From Candidatus Omnitrophota bacterium (GTDB taxonomy: Bacteria; Omnitrophota; Gorgyraeia; Tantalellales; Tantalellaceae), in NCBI GenBank assembly GCA_028717825.1, contig JAQUNB010000093.1:1-5815 (forward strand): 5,815 bases of DNA. The letters run 5' to 3'. The position numbers and the translations under genes are program-made. Positions 1 to 5,815 of this stretch are shown one piece after another. Below the pieces are notes generated by a model, which had not been told where the DNA came from, ran no database searches, and was given only the letters and a program-made list of their open reading frames with translations. Within the stretch, counting starts at the first letter, position 1, and every line of letters starts with the position of its first letter.

Positions 1-3000
1 CCGTATATTATCAATGGCAAAACATATTATGTTTTCGTTTCTTACGATTCTGTCGATGATGAATATTTTATCGCAGGTCTAACGGAAAAGGAAATTAAAG
101 CATCCCATGAACTTTTAGAGCAGAAGATTTATAGCGCGAAGAGGCGGGAAGCAGCAGAGATCGAAGCGTTCAAAAAACATGAAGAAGAAAAAGACGCGTT
201 TCTGAAGAATTTGAACCCGAGCAATAGAGTGGCCATAGGGTTGGCAGATGTCAGTGTGAATAGGGTATTAGGTTTTCTAGAAGCTGTAGGCGCCGGATCC
301 CTTGCGGAGGATTTTAAACTGTTTGTCAGCGAAAACCGCTTATTTAAAGTTACGGGAAATTATGAGATCCCAAATAGTATGATCGATCATGCGTCGAATA
401 TCGGTATACATGTTAAAGAAAGGAAAGACCCGAAAGATCTTGAGCAGACAATAATACATGAGGTGTTGGCAAAGGCAGGTATCCCGGGAGAGGTTAATAA
501 TGCTGAGGATATTGTTTCCCTCGTTAACGGAACTTATGAGAAATATCTTAATAACAGCCTAAATGATGCTGACATAAATATCCTAGTCCAAAAAATTTAT
601 TTTAGAACTGATAAACAAATCGATATAAAAAATCGAAGATTTGTTGATTTGAACGCAATAGATGGGCGAGATTATTCTTCGGAGGAGGAGAAGTCCTCTC
701 TTCAAAACGCAATAGAGGAGATCAATGAATGGAAAAAAGGGCCTGAAATCCAAGATGATCCACATGTGTTGAACTCGCGATCAGATGTACAACTTTTTCA
801 GACAAAGCTCCAAGAAACAGCGTATACAATATATGGCAAACATAAACTTTACAGGTTATCATTAGGTGATAGACTGAAGTTTTGCCTTGCGACCTTTGAT
901 GAGAAAAATTTTTCTACCGAACAACACATAATAAGATTGATCTTAAACAGAACATCTCTGGATCTGAACGCCTCAGGTGATTGTATATCTGCCGAAGATG
1001 TCAGAAGAGTCGCTAATTTATTGTCAAGCGTCGGCAGCAGGTATTCCATTCTGGTTAACAAAAATACAAGATTTATCATGAACCTAATGTTGGATATATC
1101 AGCAAAGGAAAGAAGGATCGATGAACTTGAATGGTTCGTAGGTGAGATAGACAAAGAATTGGAAACGCCGGGTAGCGGGGCACTCCCAATGGTTGTTACT
1201 ATGCAAGACATACATGCCGGTCAGAGAAGAGCGACATCCTTGCTGGGGTTTGCGGCGGGGCTTGAGGCAGATGTTTATAACAGGATCAATAATGTTGATG
1301 ACCTTGAAAGGATGCTTGCAGAAAATGGCATAGTCCTAGAGGCTATTGATGCGCGTTTTGTGGGATTTAATGATAAGGCGGATAGAGGGATGGATCCCAT
1401 AGGATCATTTAGACTCGTTCAATGGCTATCCAAAACAAAAAAATTAAAACATTTTTCAGGGAACCACGATATGTGGAGAAGCTGGGGTGTTTTACTTATA
1501 CATGTGTTTTTTGACGGGATAAGGGAAGAGCTTTTAAGCCCTAAAATGGTCAAAATTATAGCCGGACAGGTTTCACTTGGTGCTATAGGTAATATGAAAG
1601 TTAATGATCTAGACGCGGCGCTCAAGAATGAACTTTGCGATTTTGAATTCAAAAACAAAGCCTTAAAGCCGATGAAAGATGCCATGGGGGATGACTTTTT
1701 CATGCGTATAGTCGGTAAAATAAGGGATGAGCTTATAGAAGAACTAAAAAAAACGGAACCGGAAACCGCTTTTGAGCTAGAAACGATGGTGAAAGATAAA
1801 ATTTCCAGGGAATTCGACTATAGCAACAAGGATCTAAAGAATCATCATATTGGGTACTGGGCCAAGGAAGCGTTTGCCCATGCCGGATGGGGTAATGTTG
1901 AAATAGACCAAGTTAATGAAGAAAAGTTTAATAGGCAGATTGAGAGAGTTAATACGATATTAAGGGCGCATGGCATACCCACTCTGGACGGATTGGATCT
2001 CGCTTCGGAAAGAACAAAAAATGAAGGAGAAATGAAACGTCTGAAAAAACAGAATGCCGCGATAAGAAGTGAAAATGAGATAAACAAAAATAACAAGGAT
2101 TATGTGCGGAAAGATGAACACAAATTGCCAAAAATGTTGGAAGTTACTCTCGAATATCTTGGTGAACAGATCAAGGATCGAAATGAAAAAATAGCCAGAC
2201 TGAACAAAGAGTATAATCTTGATATTGCGCCTATAGAGTTTGAGATAGTTGATCTATCTAATTACCATAGGGATCCGGGGATTATAGAGAGAGCTTTATG
2301 GGAACTTCAAAATTTCAGACTTTTTTATGTGGATATTTTAGGCAATTTACATACACATACCGTATTGCCTTTTGATTTCAAGGAAAAAAAGATCGATGTG
2401 AAGTATAAAGGGCTTCAAGGGCTCCCTGCGCTTGAGCTTATGCAGGAAGACATAAGAATGTTCTTTGAAGACCTGACAACTATTCCAGATTCGATGGCTT
2501 TTAGAAAAAAATTATGGGAGGAGCTAGGGGAAGCCTTTACTATTATTAATAGTTGGTATTCGGACAAATTGGCATCTGCCAAAGCGGTTGCGGTTAAAGA
2601 GTTCATAGATGCGGGTGGTCCGGTCGGATTAGGGGATGAAATAATGGGATTTCCCGTCGATGGATATTCTGCCAGACCTGTATCTTTTCTAATGATAATC
2701 GGGCATAACGAGCGGGGGAAGTTTAATTCCACGAAAACACCTTTGCCCATGGCTAATGTTTTTCCGGACACGGGAAGCGGCGTCCTCCTCATTGATTACG
2801 AACTATCTGAAGGTTATGCCGACAGAGGGGCAATATTGACCTTCTTTAAGAGAGATGAACGTGGCAGAATAACAGGGTTGCGTTTATGGGGGTACGCAGA
2901 TAAGGGATCAAAGGTTATAGAGGATATTACTTTTTTGGATACGAAGGGGTTGTCTGAGGAGCAGCTCTCGTTTCTGGGTACTCTTGCTGATGGCGAAAGG

Positions 3001-4092
3001 TTCATGAAATGGATACGTCTGCGCTCATTGGTCGAGATCAAAAATATTATGGAAGAGGTTATTGATTCTGCCAGAGAAGAAGGGCGTAACTCAAAAGTCA
3101 CAGATTTAATATTACGTAAACAGAAAATAGAGGAAAAGATCGCTCAAACAGAAGAGATCGAAGTTCCAAATTTAAAAGGCAAAGAATCTTTGGCAGAGAT
3201 CATTGTTAATATTTTCAAACATAAAGATACGTTTAGTGAGGGAAAACCTATAACTAACTATAATGTAAATGAATGGTGTTCGAATGAGAAAGACGGTTGG
3301 TCAATCTCTAAAAAAGCCGTTGCCGAAGCGCTTGCTCTGTTGGAGCAAGTGGGAATGCTCGAAGTTTTGAACAAGGATACTCGCAAATCGACTGATCCGT
3401 TAGCTTACGGTATAAGCAATATGGTAAGTGGGCTGGAAGTTAAAGATATAGAGGAAATCTGTGAAAGGGTTAAGGATCTTAAGGAAACCGATATTCCGGC
3501 CGAGAGAGTCCCTGTCGTTAAAGCTGGGATAATTAAGATCATATCCGAAAAGATACACATGAAAAATCTGACAATGGCTCCGTCGTTATCAGAAAACAAG
3601 ATCTTATATCTTATTGTTCCTAAGTCTATGGTGCCTGTTTCTCAATGGAATATGGTCCAAAAAATTTCTCAATCGTTGGTAAAATCCAAAGGTTGTGAAC
3701 GGATCATATTGGTGGAGGAACCATCGGATATCGTTCCAAAAGCCCTGGAAGTAAAGCAACAGGGAGGTGTGCCGTTGGTGGCCTGTCCCAACGCTGAGAT
3801 ATTGGAAAAGTTATCCAATGAGGATGTGAAAGGCTTGATCTTCGAAGGTGAACTTGGGCAGTTCAGACAATTTGAAGGTATGTTGGGAGCATTAAGAGCT
3901 TATTATAACAATGATTTATTATCGCTCAAGGAGATGTATACTGTTTTAACTGGTAAGACTTCGCCTGAAATCGATGATATTTCGAATTTTGCTAAGAGAG
4001 TAGTTTTTATGTTGCCTCCAATGTCCGGACTTCAAGATAATGATATAACGGATTTGAACGCTAATCAGGAACTTCTAGTACTATTCGCATAG
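1..4092 (+). CDS. Very large multidomain protein with class III FBPase-like metallophosphoesterase core (5'-partial)
   Basis: The frame is open from base 1 to the TAG at 4090-4092, giving 1363 visible codons; the true start lies left of the window. A TTG at 211 is in frame but has no ribosome binding site and sits inside continuous coding sequence, so it is not the start. Numbering codons from base 1: codons 1-395 form an alpha/beta and helical region I do not recognise. Codons about 396-960 hold a metallophosphoesterase domain: D403-x-H405, D458-x-x-D461-R-G, G-N488-H489-D490, H784/H786 and G-H902. These are the family's usual two-metal ligands in the usual order. A charged probable coiled coil (671-740) lies within it. 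Codons about 1061-1140 look like a winged helix, and 1194-1363 form an alpha/beta tail. I see no obvious membrane segment in the visible part; a signal peptide would be outside the window. By family, the core should hydrolyse a phosphoester, but the substrate is unknown. A sugar bisphosphatase role is only an inference, and a regulatory or inactive domain is possible. A strong terminator follows. Confidence 0.85.
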   Translation, partial: PYIINGKTYYVFVSYDSVDDEYFIAGLTEKEIKASHELLEQKIYSAKRREAAEIEAFKKHEEEKDAFLKNLNPSNRVAIGLADVSVNRVLGFLEAVGAGSLAEDFKLFVSENRLFKVTGNYEIPNSMIDHASNIGIHVKERKDPKDLEQTIIHEVLAKAGIPGEVNNAEDIVSLVNGTYEKYLNNSLNDADINILVQKIYFRTDKQIDIKNRRFVDLNAIDGRDYSSEEEKSSLQNAIEEINEWKKGPEIQDDPHVLNSRSDVQLFQTKLQETAYTIYGKHKLYRLSLGDRLKFCLATFDEKNFSTEQHIIRLILNRTSLDLNASGDCISAEDVRRVANLLSSVGSRYSILVNKNTRFIMNLMLDISAKERRIDELEWFVGEIDKELETPGSGALPMVVTMQDIHAGQRRATSLLGFAAGLEADVYNRINNVDDLERMLAENGIVLEAIDARFVGFNDKADRGMDPIGSFRLVQWLSKTKKLKHFSGNHDMWRSWGVLLIHVFFDGIREELLSPKMVKIIAGQVSLGAIGNMKVNDLDAALKNELCDFEFKNKALKPMKDAMGDDFFMRIVGKIRDELIEELKKTEPETAFELETMVKDKISREFDYSNKDLKNHHIGYWAKEAFAHAGWGNVEIDQVNEEKFNRQIERVNTILRAHGIPTLDGLDLASERTKNEGEMKRLKKQNAAIRSENEINKNNKDYVRKDEHKLPKMLEVTLEYLGEQIKDRNEKIARLNKEYNLDIAPIEFEIVDLSNYHRDPGIIERALWELQNFRLFYVDILGNLHTHTVLPFDFKEKKIDVKYKGLQGLPALELMQEDIRMFFEDLTTIPDSMAFRKKLWEELGEAFTIINSWYSDKLASAKAVAVKEFIDAGGPVGLGDEIMGFPVDGYSARPVSFLMIIGHNERGKFNSTKTPLPMANVFPDTGSGVLLIDYELSEGYADRGAILTFFKRDERGRITGLRLWGYADKGSKVIEDITFLDTKGLSEEQLSFLGTLADGERFMKWIRLRSLVEIKNIMEEVIDSAREEGRNSKVTDLILRKQKIEEKIAQTEEIEVPNLKGKESLAEIIVNIFKHKDTFSEGKPITNYNVNEWCSNEKDGWSISKKAVAEALALLEQVGMLEVLNKDTRKSTDPLAYGISNMVSGLEVKDIEEICERVKDLKETDIPAERVPVVKAGIIKIISEKIHMKNLTMAPSLSENKILYLIVPKSMVPVSQWNMVQKISQSLVKSKGCERIILVEEPSDIVPKALEVKQQGGVPLVACPNAEILEKLSNEDVKGLIFEGELGQFRQFEGMLGALRAYYNNDLLSLKEMYTVLTGKTSPEIDDISNFAKRVVFMLPPMSGLQDNDITDLNANQELLVLFA
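1186..2880 (+). other. Protein domain: class III fructose-1,6-bisphosphatase-like metallophosphoesterase
   Basis: The domain contains, in order, DIHAG (1207-1221), NDKADRG (1369-1389), GNHDMW (1459-1476), GNLHTHTVLP (2341-2370), IIGHN (2695-2709) and IDYELSEGY (2791-2817). From memory of the family, class III FBPases have D-I-H-G, G-D-I-x-D-R-G, G-N-H-D, a G-N-L-x-x-H-G-x-x-P segment, a G-H-x-P segment and I-D-G-G-F-S-K-A-Y at matching places. The long gap between G-N-H-D and the late histidines is also typical of that class and not of short phosphoesterases. Differences are N for G in the second motif, an extra A in the first, N after G-H, and Y-E for G-G in the last. The phosphoesterase fold is well supported; the FBPase class is inference. 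Confidence 0.7.
2011..2220 (+). other. Protein segment: charged probable coiled coil inside the phosphoesterase domain
   Basis: About 70 codons are dominated by Lys, Glu, Asn, Arg and Asp with regularly spaced Leu, Ile and Met (for example MKRLKKQNAAI and LGEQIKDRNEKIARLNKEY). It has few glycines and a single proline (in KLPKML). This suggests long amphipathic helices, possibly an antiparallel pair. It lies between the G-N-H-D motif and the late histidine motif, where class III FBPases carry their own long middle region, so it may be a family-specific insertion or a diverged version of that region. Confidence 0.4.
3181..3420 (+). other. Protein segment: possible winged-helix domain
   Basis: The stretch reads as helix, short turn, then a regular helix with the pattern SKKAVAEALALLEQVGMLEV (3307-3366). 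A charged, turn-rich stretch (3370-3402) and a short strand around YGIS follow. The pattern 'A-x-x-x-L-x-x-x-G-h-L-x-h' followed by a basic wing is common in winged-helix DNA-binding or protein-interaction modules. No structure prediction was available, so this rests on pattern alone. Confidence 0.4.
3580..4089 (+). other. Protein segment: C-terminal alpha/beta tail domain
   Basis: Alternating hydrophobic strands (ILYLIVP, RIILVEE, VPLVACP, VKGLIFEG) and amphipathic helices suggest a small Rossmann-like or receiver-like fold of about 100 residues. A helical end containing LPPMSG and LLVLFA closes the protein. I do not recognise a named family and see no nucleotide-binding glycine loop. The style resembles C-terminal modules I associate with large Omnitrophota proteins, which is a recollection rather than a match. 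Confidence 0.4.
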
Positions 4093-4126
4093 TAACATTG
4101 AACTAGATACAGGATATGTTGTTTAT

Positions 4127-4160
4127 AAAGGATGGGGCGACAGGAGAGCCCCATCCTTTT
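4127..4160 (+). terminator. Rho-independent terminator of the large gene
   Basis: A perfect 12-bp inverted repeat, aaaggatggggc (4127-4138) and gccccatccttt (4148-4159), encloses a 9-base loop. It starts 35 bases after the stop of the large gene. The GC-rich core is followed by a T run that partly belongs to the stem (TTTT at 4157-4160) and then AT-rich sequence. The long perfect stem makes termination likely, and the A-rich left arm may let it work from either strand. Confidence 0.85.
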
Positions 4161-4227
4161 ATGTTATATTTAGCGGTTATCATAAAAATCTTGTTAATTC
4201 TCAGATGTGTTCTTTCGAGAAATTTCC

Positions 4228-4255
4228 TTGACAAATCATGTATAATTGTTAAAAT
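4228..4255 (+). promoter_or_regulatory. Sigma70-type promoter for the fab genes
   Basis: A perfect -35 TTGACA (4228-4233) is followed after 16 bases by TAAAAT (4250-4255), one mismatch from the consensus -10. The TGT just before it (4247-4249) fits an extended -10. Transcription would start near 4262, leaving a leader of about 34 bases before fabG. A perfect TATAAT also lies at 4241-4246, but it is only 7 bases from this -35 and has no good -35 of its own. Confidence 0.7.
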
Positions 4256-4285
4256 CTAGTTCGGAATTTGGATTAATTTTTTGCC

Positions 4286-4290
4286 GGAGG
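4286..4290 (+). promoter_or_regulatory. Ribosome binding site deciding the fabG start
   Basis: GGAGG lies 5 bases before ATG 4296. A longer in-frame reading from TTG 4281 would put this site inside the coding region and add five residues (start, P, E, V, K) that are absent from the family, so ATG 4296 is the start. Confidence 0.85.
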
Positions 4291-4295
4291 TAAAA

Positions 4296-5039
4296 ATGAG
4301 ACTGGAAAACAAAGTTTCCATGATAACAGGCGCGGCCCGCGGTATAGGCAGGGAAATAGCCATGCTCTTCGCTTCGGAGGGATCCAATCTAGCTATCTGC
4401 GATGTTAATGAGGAAGCCCTCGCGGCTACCAAGGGTGAAATCGAAAAGACGACAGGGCGTAAAGTTGTCGCCGCGAAAATCGACGTAACCAGAGAAGAAG
4501 ATGTCCAGAATTTTGTTAAGAAAGTCCTTGACAATTTTAGCAGTTTAGATATACTTGTCAACAATGCAGGCATTACCAGAGACAATCTTGTCATGAGGAT
4601 GTCCGAACAGGAATGGGATGCCGTGTTAGACGTAAACCTCAAAGGTGCTTTTAACTGTATAAAGGCTGTAAGTCGGCCCATGATGAAGAATAGAAGCGGC
4701 AAGATCATAAATATGGCTTCTATTATAGGTATTATGGGGAATATGGGGCAAGCGAATTACTCCGCCAGCAAGGGCGGCCTCATAGCTTTGACAAAGTCAG
4801 TAGCCAAAGAGCTCGGTTCGCGGAATATCAACGTCAATGCGATAGCACCCGGTTTTATACAAACCGATATGACCGATAAACTCCAAGGTGAAATAAAAGA
4901 AACTTTGCTTAAGCTCATTCCATTAGGGAAGATGGGCGAGGCGAAAGATGTGGCAAGGTTAGCGTTGTTTCTTGCCAGTAGTGATTCATCGTATATAACT
5001 GGACAGGTTCTGCAGGTAGACGGCGGAATGGTGATGTAA
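4296..5039 (+). CDS. fabG: 3-oxoacyl-[acyl-carrier-protein] reductase FabG
   Basis: FabG reduces 3-oxoacyl-ACP to 3-hydroxyacyl-ACP in the first reductive step of cytoplasmic type II fatty acid elongation. The 247-residue product is full length for the family and is a classical short-chain dehydrogenase. It shows the cofactor glycine motif TGAARGIG (residues 11-18), the NNAG motif (89-92), and the catalytic set N114, S142, Y155 and K159 in YSASKGG. The usual C-terminal ITGQ and VDGG segments are present. Arg15 would favour NADPH, whereas Asp36 at the end of the second strand is usually linked with NADH, so the cofactor is uncertain. A clear GGAGG precedes the ATG and a promoter lies about 40 bases upstream. 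acpP follows after 108 bases and then fabF, which supports FabG over another short-chain dehydrogenase. Confidence 0.96.
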   Translation: MRLENKVSMITGAARGIGREIAMLFASEGSNLAICDVNEEALAATKGEIEKTTGRKVVAAKIDVTREEDVQNFVKKVLDNFSSLDILVNNAGITRDNLVMRMSEQEWDAVLDVNLKGAFNCIKAVSRPMMKNRSGKIINMASIIGIMGNMGQANYSASKGGLIALTKSVAKELGSRNINVNAIAPGFIQTDMTDKLQGEIKETLLKLIPLGKMGEAKDVARLALFLASSDSSYITGQVLQVDGGMVM

Positions 5040-5061
5040 AGGGCGGATCTTGTCAGGGATA

Positions 5062-5091
5062 TTGATATAAAAGTGATTCAGTGGGTATTAA
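5062..5091 (+). promoter_or_regulatory. Weak candidate promoter for acpP
   Basis: TTGATA (5062-5067, one mismatch from -35 consensus) is followed after 18 bases by TATTAA (5086-5091, two mismatches from -10). The 108-base gap between fabG and acpP is long for a simple operon, and acyl carrier protein is often needed in excess, so an extra internal promoter is plausible. The match is weak and could be chance in AT-rich sequence. Confidence 0.3.
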
Positions 5092-5136
5092 ACTAAAGTA
5101 AAGATAACGGATTTAATCCTAAAAAGGATGCATGCA

Positions 5137-5143
5137 AAGGAGG
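5137..5143 (+). promoter_or_regulatory. Strong ribosome binding site of acpP
   Basis: AAGGAGG is a near-perfect complement of the 16S rRNA 3' end and lies 4 bases before ATG 5148. It is the strongest such site in the window, as expected for an abundant protein. Confidence 0.85.
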
Positions 5144-5147
5144 AAAA

Positions 5148-5390
5148 ATGTCTGAAGTGACGGAAAAGGTCAGATCAATCGTGGCGGAACAACTAGGTGT
5201 AAAGATCGAAGAAGTTAAGGATGATGCTAAATTTATCGATGATCTTGGTGCCGATTCTTTGGATACCGTAGAATTAGTTATGGCCCTCGAAGAAGAGTTT
5301 GGAGCTGAAATTCCCGACGAAGACGCCGAAAAACTAACCACAGTCGGGGAAGCGATAAAATATATTGAGGAGAAAATTGCTGAACAATAA
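5148..5390 (+). CDS. acpP: Acyl carrier protein AcpP
   Basis: AcpP carries growing acyl chains as thioesters on a 4'-phosphopantetheine arm and delivers them to the Fab enzymes in the cytoplasm. The 80-residue, strongly acidic product is the usual size. It holds the GADSLD motif, with Ser37 as the phosphopantetheine attachment site (to be modified by a holo-ACP synthase not in this window). The helical pattern is typical: an N-terminal helix, the loop LGVKIEEV, helix II with [12 protein letters not shown], and IPDEDAEKL before the last helix. It ends in TAA followed directly by a second in-frame TAA. Its position between fabG and fabF is the common one in bacteria. The identification is secure. 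Confidence 0.97.
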   Translation: MSEVTEKVRSIVAEQLGVKIEEVKDDAKFIDDLGADSLDTVELVMALEEEFGAEIPDEDAEKLTTVGEAIKYIEEKIAEQ

Positions 5391-5432
5391 TAATTCAGCT
5401 TAAAACTTTAACCTACCAAAATTTAATCAATA

Positions 5433-5815
5433 ATGTCCAAACGCAGAATAGTCCTTACGGGAGTTGGAGCAGTCACTCCCGTAGGGAACAATGTCAAAGA
5501 TTTTTGGGACTCCTGTATAGAGGGAAGGACGGGTGTTGCCCGCTTAACCGCTTTTGACCCTAGTCCGTTTTCATCTCAGATCGCGGCGGAGGTCAAGAAC
5601 TTTGACCCTGCGGCATATATAAATCCTAAACAAGTTAAACGTTTAGATCCGTTCGTTAAATTTGCGATAGCGGCGGCAAAGATGGCCATAGCGGATAGCG
5701 GCTTGGACCTTCAGAAGATCACACTGGAGAAAGCCGGTGTATATATCGGTTCAGGTATAGGGGGGTTGCACACTGTTGAGGCCGAACACGCCAAATATAT
5801 CCAGACCGACGATGA
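5433..5815 (+). CDS. fabF: 3-oxoacyl-[acyl-carrier-protein] synthase II FabF (3'-partial)
   Basis: FabF condenses malonyl-ACP with acyl-ACP to extend the chain by two carbons. About 127 of the usual 410 or so residues are visible, and the frame runs off the right edge with no stop. The N-terminus MSKRRIVLTGVGAVTPVGNN is the typical start of this thiolase-fold family. KRLDPFVKFAIAAAKMAI and GVYIGSGIGGLHTVE are further family hallmarks. The catalytic Cys and two His lie beyond the window, so activity cannot be judged. ATG 5433 is chosen because an in-frame TAA at 5424 prevents an earlier start and the first residues fit the family. No Shine-Dalgarno sequence is visible in the 42 bases after acpP. 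FabB is an alternative, but the acpP neighbour and the sequence favour FabF. Confidence 0.93.
   Translation, partial: MSKRRIVLTGVGAVTPVGNNVKDFWDSCIEGRTGVARLTAFDPSPFSSQIAAEVKNFDPAAYINPKQVKRLDPFVKFAIAAAKMAIADSGLDLQKITLEKAGVYIGSGIGGLHTVEAEHAKYIQTDD

Noticed and set aside
424..489. TIIHEVLAKAG as a possible HExxH zinc protease motif
   Set aside because: The fifth position is Ala, not His, and no third metal ligand follows at a typical distance.
583..3599. Several minus-strand open frames of 60-125 codons within the large gene
   Set aside because: They lie wholly opposite a convincing + strand gene, have no ribosome binding sites that I can see, and their Ser/Leu/Phe-rich products resemble no family.
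4210..4221. Small TTCT-TTCG-AGAA hairpin before the fabG promoter
   Set aside because: It has only 4 weak base pairs and no T run, so it is likely chance.
4281..4295. TTG 4281 as the fabG start
   Set aside because: It would place the GGAGG ribosome binding site inside the gene; ATG 4296 fits the family length and spacing.
4256..4708. Minus-strand open frame opposite fabG (150 codons)
   Set aside because: It is antisense to an unmistakable fabG, and its sequence is what the reverse of such a gene normally gives.
5116..5129. ATCCT-AAAA-AGGAT hairpin just upstream of the acpP ribosome binding site
   Set aside because: A 5-bp stem is too short to claim as a regulatory structure, and it leaves the ribosome binding site free.
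5040..5147. Binding site for a fatty acid repressor such as FapR or FabT
   Set aside because: No palindrome resembling the operators I know is present here or in 4161-4295.
1..5815. CRISPR array, tRNA, rRNA, insertion sequence or attachment site
   Set aside because: I saw no regularly spaced direct repeats, cloverleaf, transposase or terminal inverted repeats; nearly all the window is coding.

Overview
The window looks like a chromosomal piece of an uncultured or little-studied bacterium. It holds the 3' part of a very large protein gene of unclear function, followed by the core of a type II fatty acid synthesis cluster (fabG, acpP, fabF), all on the + strand. The very long multidomain protein, with its C-terminal alpha/beta tail next to ordinary housekeeping genes, reminds me of Candidatus Omnitrophota (OP3), a lineage known for giant proteins. 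That is a tentative guess from style, not a proof; no rRNA or marker gene fixes the taxonomy. The fab genes look more GC-rich by eye than the large gene.

Positions 1-4092: one uninterrupted reading frame that is already open at the left edge, so the gene is 5'-truncated by the window (1363 codons visible). Its middle carries a metallophosphoesterase domain with all the expected motifs in order: D-x-H at 1207-1215, N-D-x-x-D-R-G at 1369-1389, G-N-H-D at 1459-1470, a late histidine motif at 2350-2358, G-H at 2701-2706 and an I-D-x-x-x-S-x-x-Y segment at 2791-2817. This order and spacing resemble class III fructose-1,6-bisphosphatase (the Bacillus Fbp type), but with several substitutions at conserved positions. 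A charged, probably coiled-coil stretch sits inside the domain. A possible winged-helix segment and an alpha/beta tail follow it.

Positions 4093-4295: a spacer with a 12-bp perfect hairpin terminator closing the large gene, then a good sigma70-type promoter about 35 bases before fabG. The large gene and the fab genes are therefore probably separate transcription units.

Positions 4296-5815: fabG (3-oxoacyl-ACP reductase, complete), acpP (acyl carrier protein, complete) and fabF (3-oxoacyl-ACP synthase II, cut by the right edge). Together they give the carrier, the condensing enzyme and the first reductase of the elongation cycle. fabD and fabH, often just upstream of fabG, are not adjacent here. 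fabG and acpP have clear Shine-Dalgarno sequences; fabF has none that I can see.
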